A DNA stretch of 7,555 bases from Bacillota bacterium (lineage in GTDB: Bacteria > Bacillota > Clostridia > Lachnospirales > Lachnospiraceae): assembly GCA_023435505.1 (NCBI GenBank), contig JAEYRR010000006.1:1-7555 (forward strand), in the 5' to 3' direction. The notes under the pieces were generated by a model. That model was not told the origin of the DNA. It saw only the letters and a list, made by a program, of their open reading frames with translations, and did not search any database. The position numbers and the translations under genes are program-made. Below are positions 1 to 6,389 of this stretch, in pieces; within the stretch, counting starts at the first letter, position 1, and every line of letters starts with the position of its first letter.

Positions 1-781
1 TGGCAAATGCCTCATTTACATGTAAACCTTCACTGGATAAGTTGTATAAGTGAACTGCCAGAGTTCTACCTGAGTCAAACAAGCTCTTAGGCAACTCCGC
101 TACACTTCCGGCTGTAAAAATCAAAGCTGCTGATTCCCCTACAATACGGCCAATTGATAAAATAACTCCGGATAAGATTCCTGGCGCTGCTGCCGGAAGT
201 ACAATACGAAATACCGTTCTTAATCGTCCTGCTCCAAGGCCAAAGCTGCCTTCCCTAAAAGAATCTGGCACTGCTTTTAGGGCTTCCTCTGTTGTTCTCA
301 TAATCAGAGGAAGAACCATGATTGCCAAGGTAGCTGCACCAGATAAGATAGAAAGTTTCCAGTGCAGGGCTGTCACAAAGAACAGCATACCGAATAATCC
401 GTACACTATGGACGGAATTCCAGATAACGTTTCAGAAGTAATCCGAATAATTCCGACTACTTTATTCCCTCTCTTTGCATACTCCACAAGATAAATAGCA
501 GAAAAGATGCCGATCGGTACTGCAAACAGCAGGGATAAAAATGTAATGAGAATGGTATTAATTAAGGCTGGTAAAAGGGATAGATTGGTTGTATTATATT
601 CCAGCGCAAACAGCTTAAATGACAAATGAGGAACGCCTCGAATGATAATATATAAAATGATAAACGCCAGTACTGCTACTGTAATTGTCGCAGCAAGCAT
701 AACGCTTCCTCGAAGTAATACAGAAACCAGGTCAAAATGATGTTTACTCTTCTTTTTGATACTTAATAGATTCATTTTCAT
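1..781 (-). CDS. pstA: Phosphate ABC transporter permease PstA (3' end outside window)
   Basis: PstA is one of the two membrane subunits of the high-affinity phosphate importer; it pairs with PstC to form the channel. I translated 260 residues from the ATG at 781 without a stop; family members are about 280-300 residues, so only the C-terminal end is missing. Membrane segments are visible near residues 27-48, 70-92, 121-137 and 146-161. The conserved GIPSIVYGLFG stretch is at 121-131. The EAA-type coupling loop that docks on the ATPase lies around 177-202 (REGSFGLGAG... to LPAAAPGI), followed by GRIVGESAAL at 211-220. The start is set by AGGAGGAG about 8 bases upstream, inside pstC, and the ATG shares four bases (ATGA) with the pstC stop, implying translational coupling. 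A second ATG two codons later is possible but less favoured. pstB should follow beyond base 1. Confidence 0.96.
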   Translation of the reverse strand, partial: MKMNLLSIKKKSKHHFDLVSVLLRGSVMLAATITVAVLAFIILYIIIRGVPHLSFKLFALEYNTTNLSLLPALINTILITFLSLLFAVPIGIFSAIYLVEYAKRGNKVVGIIRITSETLSGIPSIVYGLFGMLFFVTALHWKLSILSGAATLAIMVLPLIMRTTEEALKAVPDSFREGSFGLGAGRLRTVFRIVLPAAAPGILSGVILSIGRIVGESAALIFTAGSVAELPKSLFDSGRTLAVHLYNLSSEGLHVNEAFA

Positions 782-1710
782 ATCTTACTCCTCCTCTTAA
801 TTAGGGAGAAACAAAGATTGATAATGAGAATAAACACAAATAATACTACTGCTGTTGCAATTAAAGCCTCTCTGTGTAAATCTGCTGCGTAGCCCATCTC
901 TATTACAATGTTAGCCGTCATGGTTCTGATTCCCTTTAAAATACCCTTAGGCATTCTAGTCTGATTACCAGCCACCATAATTACCGCCATGGTCTCCCCA
1001 ATTGCTCTGCCAATTCCTAGAATTACTCCTGCCAGAATACCGGATTTGGCTGCAGGCAATACTGCAAAGAACACGCTTCTCTCATGACTTGCTCCAAGAG
1101 CCAGAGCACCTTCGTAATAGCTTTCTGGTACCGCACGGATAGCTGCCTCACTGACACTGACGATTGTAGGCAAAATCATGATTCCTAACAATATAGAGGC
1201 TGTCAGTATGCTATTTCCATTGCCTCCAAATACATTGCTTATAAATGGAACTATTATCATAATTCCAAAGAAACCATATACGATAGAGGGAATCCCCGCC
1301 AGTAGGTCTATCGCTGATTTCATCACACGATAGATTTTTTTTGGGCAAAATCTTGCCATAAACACTGCTGTAAGAATTCCAATTGGAACTCCGATGATAA
1401 CCGCACCCGCAGTGATATATATACTGCCAAGGATAAACGGAAAGATTCCATAAGAAGGTGGAACATCACTTGGTTTCCATTTCTCTCCTAATAAAAAATC
1501 AAACAATCCAATCTCCCTCATGGCTGGAATACCGTTTACAATAAGGAATACACAAATCAGACCAACTGCCAGTATACTAACCAGTGCTGCCAGTAAAAAC
1601 ATAACCTTAGCTATTCTCTCCTTTAAGGCTCTTCTTCGATAACTTCTAAGCTTCTTTATCTCTTCTTCTGTCGGCTCTATCTGATCTATAATTATTTCGT
1701 TAGCTGCCAT
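778..1710 (-). CDS. pstC: Phosphate ABC transporter permease PstC
   Basis: This is the partner permease of PstA in the phosphate importer, an inner-membrane protein of 310 residues, the usual length. A charged cytoplasmic N-terminus (1-35) precedes the first membrane segment (about 36-60). Further helices lie near 91-117, 134-156, 168-187, 220-245 and 282-305. Family signatures are GIPSIVYGFFGIM at about 139-151, the EAA-type loop EGALALGASHERSVFF at about 198-213 followed by LPAAKSGI, and GRAIGETMAV at about 231-240. The ATG at 1710 lies inside the end of pstS2 (19-base overlap) and is preceded, 7 bases away, by AGGGAGG, also inside pstS2. The stop overlaps the pstA start. All three genes should be made from one mRNA with coupled translation. 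No key motif looks damaged. Confidence 0.97.
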   Translation of the reverse strand: MAANEIIIDQIEPTEEEIKKLRSYRRRALKERIAKVMFLLAALVSILAVGLICVFLIVNGIPAMREIGLFDFLLGEKWKPSDVPPSYGIFPFILGSIYITAGAVIIGVPIGILTAVFMARFCPKKIYRVMKSAIDLLAGIPSIVYGFFGIMIIVPFISNVFGGNGNSILTASILLGIMILPTIVSVSEAAIRAVPESYYEGALALGASHERSVFFAVLPAAKSGILAGVILGIGRAIGETMAVIMVAGNQTRMPKGILKGIRTMTANIVIEMGYAADLHREALIATAVVLFVFILIINLCFSLIKRRSKI

Positions 1711-2558
1711 GTTGTTACCTCCCTGGTAAAAATCTCTCTTACCTGTTCCTTAGTCAATCCATCAATTGGATTCTCCCTATTCACTATAATTACAATTCCA
1801 TCTAATGCAATTTTCACCGGGCTAAGCTCTTTAAGCTCGTTATCAGTCAATTCTCTTGACGACATCGCGATGTCACAGATTCCATTGAAACAGGATTGAA
1901 GCCCTGTTGTAGAATCATTCTGTTGAATCTCAACGGATACATCTTTATTAATCTTTTCGTAGGCTTCCTTTAACTTTTCCATTACTGGAGTAACCGAGGA
2001 GGAGCCTGCAACCACGAGATTCCCCTTTAAGCTTTTCGCCTCATATGGCTTTGGAGCTTCTACGAACGGAATGTACTGACTATCTTCAATAATGCTCTGG
2101 CCCTCTTTACTAAGAATAAAATCGGTAAAGTCCTGACCTAGTAATGATAAATCTTCTTTTGCCGCAACATAGAATGGTCTTGCAATCTTATAGCTTCCAT
2201 CTTTTATATGTTCTACAGAGGGCTCTACACCATCAATTTTTAATGCCTTTACGCTATCGCTTAAAGATCCAAGTGATATATATCCGATGGCGTACTTATC
2301 GCTTGCAACGTTGACTATCATAACACCGGTTTTATTTACAATAATTGCTTCATCTGTGGTGATATCCGTTTTATATCCATTGTCCTGCTTCTTAACTAAT
2401 TGAAACAGATCAGAAAATGCACTTCTGGTACCAGAGCCACCCTCTCTGGAAACTGGGGAAATCTCGCCTGCATCTGTAAATTCCTTGCCAAAACATCCGG
2501 TAAGTAGAACTGCAGTCAGACTGACTACCCCTAAGCAAGCGACTAATTTGCGTTTCAT
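1692..2558 (-). CDS. pstS: Phosphate-binding lipoprotein PstS, circularly permuted, copy 2
   Basis: This is the extracellular phosphate-capture lipoprotein of the pst operon, 288 residues. The lipoprotein signal ends at L19-T-G-C22, so Cys22 should carry the lipid; only about ten residues then tether the domain. The order of the halves is reversed compared with ordinary PstS: the usual C-terminal half comes first (SREGGSGTR at 37-45, GYISLGS at 92-98, ARPF at 126-129, DFILSKEGQ at 146-154, YIP at 162-164). A short linker follows, then the usual N-terminal half (AGSSSV at 184-189, DSTTG at 215-219, CDIAMSSREL at 228-237, IFTREVTTW at 276-284), ending at the normal hinge. The phosphate loop reads REGGSGT where PstS1 has REDGSGT. 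ATG 2558 has GGGAGG seven bases upstream. Pho-box-like repeats lie in front. By eye it is roughly half identical to PstS1. Binding of another oxyanion cannot be excluded, but linkage to pstCA argues for phosphate. Confidence 0.93.
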   Translation of the reverse strand: MKRKLVACLGVVSLTAVLLTGCFGKEFTDAGEISPVSREGGSGTRSAFSDLFQLVKKQDNGYKTDITTDEAIIVNKTGVMIVNVASDKYAIGYISLGSLSDSVKALKIDGVEPSVEHIKDGSYKIARPFYVAAKEDLSLLGQDFTDFILSKEGQSIIEDSQYIPFVEAPKPYEAKSLKGNLVVAGSSSVTPVMEKLKEAYEKINKDVSVEIQQNDSTTGLQSCFNGICDIAMSSRELTDNELKELSPVKIALDGIVIIVNRENPIDGLTKEQVREIFTREVTTWQLTK

Positions 2559-2590
2559 AAATGTTCCTCCCTGAGTAAATATCTACTGAA

Positions 2591-2645
2591 ACAGTACTAT
2601 TATTTTGTAAATTGTAATTACAGGTTTATGTAAAATGTATGTAAA
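2591..2645 (-). promoter_or_regulatory. Pho-box-like promoter of pstS2-pstC-pstA
   Basis: Read on the minus strand, TTTACA occurs at 2645-2640 and 2634-2629, exactly 11 bases apart, and again at 2611-2606, 23 bases further on (about two turns). A degenerate repeat sits at 2623-2618 between them. Repeated TTWACA-type hexamers with 11-base spacing are the known layout of PhoP/PhoB boxes in Firmicutes. The last hexamer is followed by 9 bases and TACTGT (2596-2591), a possible -10 for an activator-dependent promoter. The hexamers and spacing are seen directly; phosphate control is inferred. The -10 is weak. Confidence 0.65.
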
Positions 2646-2669
2646 ATTGTTGTATTGACGTATAATTTT

Positions 2670-2705
2670 AAAAAAAGCCTTTATGGTTAATAAAACCATA
2701 AAAGC
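2670..2705 (-). terminator. Rho-independent terminator after the C39-like peptidase gene
   Basis: On the minus strand a 12-bp stem (2694-2705 with 2677-2688, one G-U pair) with a 5-base loop is followed at once by seven T residues (2676-2670). It starts 17 bases after the peptidase stop codon. It closes the five-gene block and separates it from the pstS2 promoter immediately beyond. Confidence 0.92.
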
Positions 2706-2721
2706 TCTTTTTCATTATTTT

Positions 2722-3576
2722 CTATTTTCTAGTCACAACCACTGCTTGCTGATACATACCTCGATATGCTCGTTCCACCTCAGCCTTCTTATACTTACAG
2801 GCTTTTTTCTCCCATGGGTCATTAAAATAATAATACTCATCATCATAGCCAACTAACAGGACACAATGCATCGGACGAATCCAGGTGAAGGTCTCCTTAC
2901 TATCTATAAATTTCCAGGAGGAACCCTTATACGGAGCCTGCATACCAATGGTAGCCCAAAATATCACGGGAATACCCTTGTCAATATAGTCAGAACACAG
3001 GGTTGTGATCCTCTCATTATACAGTTCCAGGACATCAAACCTATCCTTGTCTAAAAACTTATTTATTGCATTTACAATAACCGGAGCATAACAGCCCCAT
3101 CCAGTCTCATCTGTTGGATTCCCCGGGAATACCTGCCAAGGATTGCTTCCCCAGTAACCCCCATCTTTATCATGATAAGGGATCTCTCCTTTATCCAGAT
3201 ACTTGTTAATAAAGTCATCCACAGTAATATCTATTCCAAGATACTGTAAGGCCATAACGGTGGAAATGCTTTCGCACGCATTGATATAGTCCTTTGTCTG
3301 GTTAATGTAAGGTACATCCAGCAAAACTTTATTTTTATTATCTATAGAATTGTCCTCAATATTCACCGTTATATCCTTCCCACCAGAATTGTCTTTATTT
3401 GCTTCATTCATCAAAGCATCTACCGACAAATAATCATTGGTAGTGGCCAGGGCGCTGTCTTCTTTTACAAAATGTTTGATTACATACACATCTACACCAA
3501 TCACAAGGATAAACAACAGAAATAACGCTATTGCCCTTCTCTGCTTTACCTTACGTTTCCTCACAGTTTCCACCAC
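2722..3576 (-). CDS. Membrane-anchored C39-like cysteine peptidase family protein
   Basis: This 284-residue protein has a basic N-terminus (1-14), one membrane segment (about 15-33), a low-complexity polar linker (about 39-83) and an extracytoplasmic papain-like domain of the C39-like type (Peptidase_C39_2). Putative active-site residues are all present: Gln93 in PYINQ, Cys101 in ACES, His237 in MHCVLLVGYD and Asp253 in FNDPW. These proteins are predicted to cleave peptides outside the cell, but most members have no known substrate. No ABC transporter or bacteriocin gene adjoins, so I do not propose a bacteriocin-processing role. The start is a GTG at 3576, since an in-frame stop lies just upstream and no ATG precedes the membrane segment; the ribosome site is weak, and GTG at 3573 or 3564 is possible. 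The 69-base gap before it may carry its own promoter. A terminator follows. Confidence 0.85.
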   Translation of the reverse strand: MVETVRKRKVKQRRAIALFLLFILVIGVDVYVIKHFVKEDSALATTNDYLSVDALMNEANKDNSGGKDITVNIEDNSIDNKNKVLLDVPYINQTKDYINACESISTVMALQYLGIDITVDDFINKYLDKGEIPYHDKDGGYWGSNPWQVFPGNPTDETGWGCYAPVIVNAINKFLDKDRFDVLELYNERITTLCSDYIDKGIPVIFWATIGMQAPYKGSSWKFIDSKETFTWIRPMHCVLLVGYDDEYYYFNDPWEKKACKYKKAEVERAYRGMYQQAVVVTRK

Positions 3577-3610
3577 CGTTCTTTTTCGAAATTAATAAGT
3601 ACTCTATCTG

Positions 3611-3641
3611 AATATAATATCGGTAAACTATTTGAAAACAA
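3611..3641 (-). promoter_or_regulatory. Possible weak promoter before the C39-like peptidase gene
   Basis: In the 69-base gap between the membrane protein and the peptidase, the minus strand reads TTGTTT (3641-3636), 17 bases, then ATTATA (3618-3613), overlapping TATATT. It could allow separate expression of the peptidase. AT-rich gaps give such matches easily, so this is tentative. Confidence 0.25.
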
Positions 3642-3645
3642 TACT

Positions 3646-4434
3646 CTATTTTTCCAATCTGATATTTTGTATATCCTTCACAATACTAAAAACAATCGGT
3701 ACAATAGCAAGTATACAGCCCATTTGAAACACCGTCTGCTCCATCGCCCAATTTAGTCTGGATAGCGCAAAGGACAGACAGATCATACTTACATTAAAGC
3801 AGATCATTTCTATAAGAAATCTTGTAGTACCTGCTTTTATTATATACAGACGCATAAGTAGCATGGTAATATCCCACGCATATAAAAAAATTAATGCCTT
3901 AATCCCCAAAAAGTAATCCTGACTACACAAGAGGGGAATTCCAATATAGGTAAACAACAATCCAAACAAAAGGGCCGTTACCAACATACTGTGATTCTTT
4001 ATCTTTCTTTCCTTGGTTATTTCTACAAACAACTCTTTATTTGGATTTTTCTCTAACTCCAGTACAGTCTCATCCAACGTACTTTTTCTGATATCAAATA
4101 GTAGTACAAGCTCCACCAGATAGATTACAAAGAGAAATACAGTAAAGGCTAATGCAACATAAAGATTAGGTTTTGCTGCAGAAATAAACTGAGACGTCAG
4201 CACTGATACACCGCCTATGGCATAAATAGCAATACTCTTTCTCCGATTTTTCTTAGAGCGCTCATACCGTCTGATACAATGGTTGACATATAAAAGCGAA
4301 AATCCCCACGCAAAATAGGTCAGAACCCTTAGAGCCATAAACATAGTACTATCCCATATACAGGATAATAAAATGGTAGCCATATAAAAGAGTTGTACTG
4401 CAAACAATAGTACTGTAATTTTTATATTCTTCAT
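3646..4434 (-). CDS. Integral membrane protein of unknown function, eight predicted helices
   Basis: I do not recognise this 262-residue protein. Hydrophobic segments appear near residues 6-27, 31-51, 67-86, 91-114, 148-169, 177-197, 206-224 and 234-252, suggesting eight membrane helices. A basic stretch (RRYERSKKNRRK, 55-66) separates helices 2 and 3, and a charged loop of about 33 residues (115-147, rich in Glu and Lys) separates helices 4 and 5; both are probably cytoplasmic. This gives two four-helix halves joined by the charged loop. No catalytic or transport motif is visible. The ATG lies 21 bases after the PHP gene stop, with an AAAGGA ribosome site at rather long spacing (11 bases), so expression may be lower than that of its neighbours. 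Position suggests co-transcription with the PHP gene, but this does not reveal the function. Confidence 0.85.
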   Translation of the reverse strand: MKNIKITVLLFAVQLFYMATILLSCIWDSTMFMALRVLTYFAWGFSLLYVNHCIRRYERSKKNRRKSIAIYAIGGVSVLTSQFISAAKPNLYVALAFTVFLFVIYLVELVLLFDIRKSTLDETVLELEKNPNKELFVEITKERKIKNHSMLVTALLFGLLFTYIGIPLLCSQDYFLGIKALIFLYAWDITMLLMRLYIIKAGTTRFLIEMICFNVSMICLSFALSRLNWAMEQTVFQMGCILAIVPIVFSIVKDIQNIRLEK

Positions 4435-4455
4435 AATAACAATAGTCCTTTTACT

Positions 4456-5289
4456 TTATGATAAAAGACAAGCCGGCAACTGTAAAAACTCAAGTCGTAC
4501 TCTAAGTTGCCCAATCTTCGATTTCTGAAACTCTCCATGGCAGTCAGAACCTGATGTTATAGATAAACCATGTTCTCTACAAGTCTCCAAACAGATGTTA
4601 GTTATTTCTTCTGTATGTTTCGGATAGTAACACTCTATTCCGTCTAATCCAAAGGTTAGGTACTCCTTTAGTTTTTCTTTAAACTGTGAAAGACACATAT
4701 CTTCCTTCCATAGGCTTACCCCTGGATGAGCCAAAATAGCAATGCCTCCGGCATTATGGATCCATCTGACAACCTCTTTTACACTTGGAAAATCCACGAT
4801 ATCATACCCACACTGGTACTTTTCATAAAGAGATAAGCCCTCTGTCAGGCTGTTGGTAACGCCCTTATCCATAAAATAATATAACGCCTTCCAACCCCCA
4901 TGTACCTGATCGTAGCTTTTCTCTAAAAACTCCTCCACTGATACCGGACAGCCTGCTGCCTCCATCTTATCAATCATAATGATACTGATCTTATCTAACC
5001 TAGCACGATTTTCTGTGATAGTTCTGCAGAAAACTTTATCGTCCAAATCAACCCCATAGCCCAATACATGGATGTTGTCTTTTCCCTCCAGTGCATCAAC
5101 CTCCACACCAGAAATGACATGGATCTTTTCCTGTTCCCCTAGTCTTAGCAGTTCCCGTGAACCTTCCAAAGCATCGTGATCTGTAATGGCGAGTATGTCT
5201 ACATGAGCTTTCTTAGCTGCCCTTAAAATTTCCTCTGGTGACATAGAGCCATCGGAATAGGAACTATGGTTGTGTAAATCTACAAACAT
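4456..5289 (-). CDS. PHP-domain metal-dependent phosphoesterase (RNase AM/YciV-like)
   Basis: This 277-residue protein is a PHP-family phosphoesterase of the stand-alone type related to E. coli YciV (RNase AM). Characterised relatives hydrolyse 3',5'-nucleotide bisphosphates and short 5'-phosphorylated RNA ends, using a two- or three-metal centre. The metal ligands expected for the family are visible: DLHNHSSYSDG (His6, His8, Asp13), TDHD (Asp37, His38), GVEV (Glu63), His74, AHPG (His188) and GSDCHG (Asp249, His251). The usual insertion domain sits between about 90 and 165. The ATG is preceded by AAGGAG, which directly follows the stop codon of the small gene upstream; the two genes are therefore tightly linked. 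A role in RNA-end or nucleotide turnover is inferred from family; the exact substrate is not shown by the sequence. Histidinol phosphatase or DNA-polymerase PHP domains fit less well, because of length and the TDHD-AHPG-GSDCHG layout. Confidence 0.92.
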   Translation of the reverse strand: MFVDLHNHSSYSDGSMSPEEILRAAKKAHVDILAITDHDALEGSRELLRLGEQEKIHVISGVEVDALEGKDNIHVLGYGVDLDDKVFCRTITENRARLDKISIIMIDKMEAAGCPVSVEEFLEKSYDQVHGGWKALYYFMDKGVTNSLTEGLSLYEKYQCGYDIVDFPSVKEVVRWIHNAGGIAILAHPGVSLWKEDMCLSQFKEKLKEYLTFGLDGIECYYPKHTEEITNICLETCREHGLSITSGSDCHGEFQKSKIGQLRVRLEFLQLPACLLS

Positions 5290-5304
5290 CTTTATTTTCT
5301 CCTT

Positions 5305-5487
5305 TTACATCTGTTTTCGTACAATTTTATATTCATTATTTATCTGAAAATATGGACAATTGTAAAAGGTTGAGGTAAGATATCTAGCCATCTCATCCTC
5401 ATCCAGATCAATATCACAGACCATACAGTCATATTCTTCATCATAGATGTAGTTGAAACATAAGTCACAGTTTGTCTTACCCTTCAT
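5305..5487 (-). CDS. Small Cys-rich DUF6472-like protein, possible zinc binder
   Basis: This 60-residue acidic protein resembles the small DUF6472 proteins that I recall from Lachnospiraceae; function unknown. Five cysteines are arranged as CxxC (7, 10), ten residues, CxxC (21, 24) and a single Cys44 in the motif FYNCPYF. The paired CxxC layout suggests a small zinc-binding fold. A central acidic run (DIDLDEDEMARYL, 25-37) is followed by a hydrophobic aromatic patch and a basic tail (IVRKQM). It is a real gene rather than a chance frame: AAGGAGG lies 6 bases before the ATG and begins immediately before the exoA stop codon, and its own stop directly abuts the ribosome site of the PHP gene. The tight packing between two nucleic-acid enzymes suggests co-expression and perhaps an accessory role, which is inference only. 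Confidence 0.85.
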   Translation of the reverse strand: MKGKTNCDLCFNYIYDEEYDCMVCDIDLDEDEMARYLTSTFYNCPYFQINNEYKIVRKQM

Positions 5488-5500
5488 GATCTTCCTCCTT

Positions 5501-6253
5501 TTACTCTATCGTAAGCTCTACTGGGCAGTGATCGCTTCCTAACACCTCGGTATGGATAGAGGCCCCAAGTAAACGGTCTTTAAGTTGCTTGGATACAAGA
5601 AAATAATCGATACGCCAGCCAGCATTCTTAGCACGTGCACTAAAGCGGTATGACCACCAGGAATATACCCCCTCCAGATCCGGATAGAAGTATCGGAACG
5701 TATCAATAAAGCCAGCTTCTTGAAGGGCACTCATCTTAGCCCGTTCTTCATCTGAAAAGCCTGCATTTTTACGATTTGTTTTCGGATTTTTTAAATCAAT
5801 CTCTTTGTGGGCAACATTCAGATCCCCACAAAAAATGACAGGTTTCTTCTTCTCAAGTTCTTTTAAATAACTAAGGAAGGCATCCTCCCATTCCATGCGG
5901 TAATCCAGTCGTTTTAATCCATCCTGGGAATTCGGTGTATAGACCGTAACCACATAGAATTCCTCGTATTCGGCAGTAATCACCCTTCCTTCATGATCAT
6001 GCTCCTCTATACCGATTCCATAGGACACAGTAATCGGTTTTTTCTTGGTGAACAAAGCTGTACCTGAATATCCCTTCTTCTCAGCATAATTCCAATACTG
6101 ATGATATCCATTAAGCTCTAGGGTAACCTGCCCCTCCTGTACCTTACTTTCCTGTATACAAAATATATCTGCATCAACCTGCTCAAAATACTCCATAAAT
6201 CCTTTACCTAGGCAGGCACGTATTCCATTTACATTCCAAGATATTAATTTCAT
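5501..6253 (-). CDS. exoA: Exodeoxyribonuclease III / AP endonuclease (ExoA/Xth family)
   Basis: ExoIII-family enzymes cut DNA at abasic sites and remove 3' blocking groups in base excision repair, in the cytoplasm. The 250-residue length matches B. subtilis ExoA. Catalytic motifs are complete: WNVNGIRA with Asn7, QES with metal ligand Glu35, VYTPNSQ with Tyr105, GDLNVAH with Asp144 and Asn146, RIDYFLV with Asp216, and GSDHCPV with Asp241 and His242. The aromatic [18 protein letters not shown] segment at 197-214 is the DNA-binding loop of the family. I chose the ATG at 6253 rather than the in-frame ATG at 6289 because family members begin [10 protein letters not shown] and a strong AAGGAGG lies 6 bases before this codon; the longer reading would translate the ribosome site. 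It heads the five-gene block and probably has its own promoter at 6304-6332. Confidence 0.96.
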   Translation of the reverse strand: MKLISWNVNGIRACLGKGFMEYFEQVDADIFCIQESKVQEGQVTLELNGYHQYWNYAEKKGYSGTALFTKKKPITVSYGIGIEEHDHEGRVITAEYEEFYVVTVYTPNSQDGLKRLDYRMEWEDAFLSYLKELEKKKPVIFCGDLNVAHKEIDLKNPKTNRKNAGFSDEERAKMSALQEAGFIDTFRYFYPDLEGVYSWWSYRFSARAKNAGWRIDYFLVSKQLKDRLLGASIHTEVLGSDHCPVELTIE

Positions 6254-6303
6254 TTGTTTCCTCCTTTTGCATAGTTGACAGTAAACCATTAGGCTCCTGC
6301 AAC

Positions 6304-6332
6304 ATATTAAGAACGACTCTATTTTATCACAA
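6304..6332 (-). promoter_or_regulatory. Likely promoter of the exoA block, overlapping a hairpin
   Basis: On the minus strand TTGTGA (6332-6327) and TAATAT (6309-6304) are separated by exactly 17 bases, a good sigma-A layout, about 50 bases before the exoA start codon. The -35 hexamer lies across the loop of the inverted repeat 6312-6344 and the spacer is one of its arms. No other convincing promoter precedes exoA. Activity is inferred from the hexamers only. Confidence 0.45.
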
Positions 6333-6344
6333 AATAGAGTCGTT
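6312..6344 (-). terminator. Perfect 14-bp hairpin after pstS1, candidate terminator or 3'-end stabiliser
   Basis: Bases 6312-6325 and 6331-6344 are perfect inverted repeats around a 5-base loop. The hairpin begins 45 bases after the pstS1 stop. On the minus strand it is followed by CTTAATATG, so it lacks a proper T run and would be an imperfect intrinsic terminator. It may instead protect the pstS1 mRNA end or let some transcription pass into exoA. Confidence 0.5.
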
Positions 6345-6355
6345 GGTATAGGTAG

Positions 6356-6375
6356 AAAGTAAATTCCTTTACTTT
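6356..6375. repeat. Short inverted repeat downstream of pstS1
   Basis: AAAGTAAA (6356-6363) and TTTACTTT (6368-6375) form a perfect 8-bp inverted repeat with a 4-base loop TTCC, 14 bases after the pstS1 stop and just before the larger hairpin. It is AT-rich and weak as RNA structure. It could add to mRNA-end folding or be chance. Confidence 0.35.
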
Positions 6376-6389
6376 ATTACCCAGGGGGA

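Noticed and set aside
1692..2558. PstS genes as frameshifted or truncated pseudogenes because the usual C-terminal half is missing at the end
   Set aside because: The missing half is present at the front in both copies, in frame and with conserved motifs, so this is a reordering and not a loss.
2655..2666. TTGACG directly followed by TATAAT on the plus strand
   Set aside because: The two hexamers have no spacer between them, so they cannot act as a -35/-10 pair, and no plus-strand gene follows.
2866..3054. Plus-strand frame of 62 codons inside the peptidase gene
   Set aside because: It lies wholly opposite a well-supported gene, has no ribosome site and no recognisable motif.
5539..5730. 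Second minus-strand frame inside exoA
   Set aside because: It is an out-of-frame reading of the catalytic C-terminal part of ExoA.
6254..6289. Twelve-residue longer start of ExoA
   Set aside because: The extension translates the AAGGAGG site and has no counterpart in the family, whose members start at MKLISWN.
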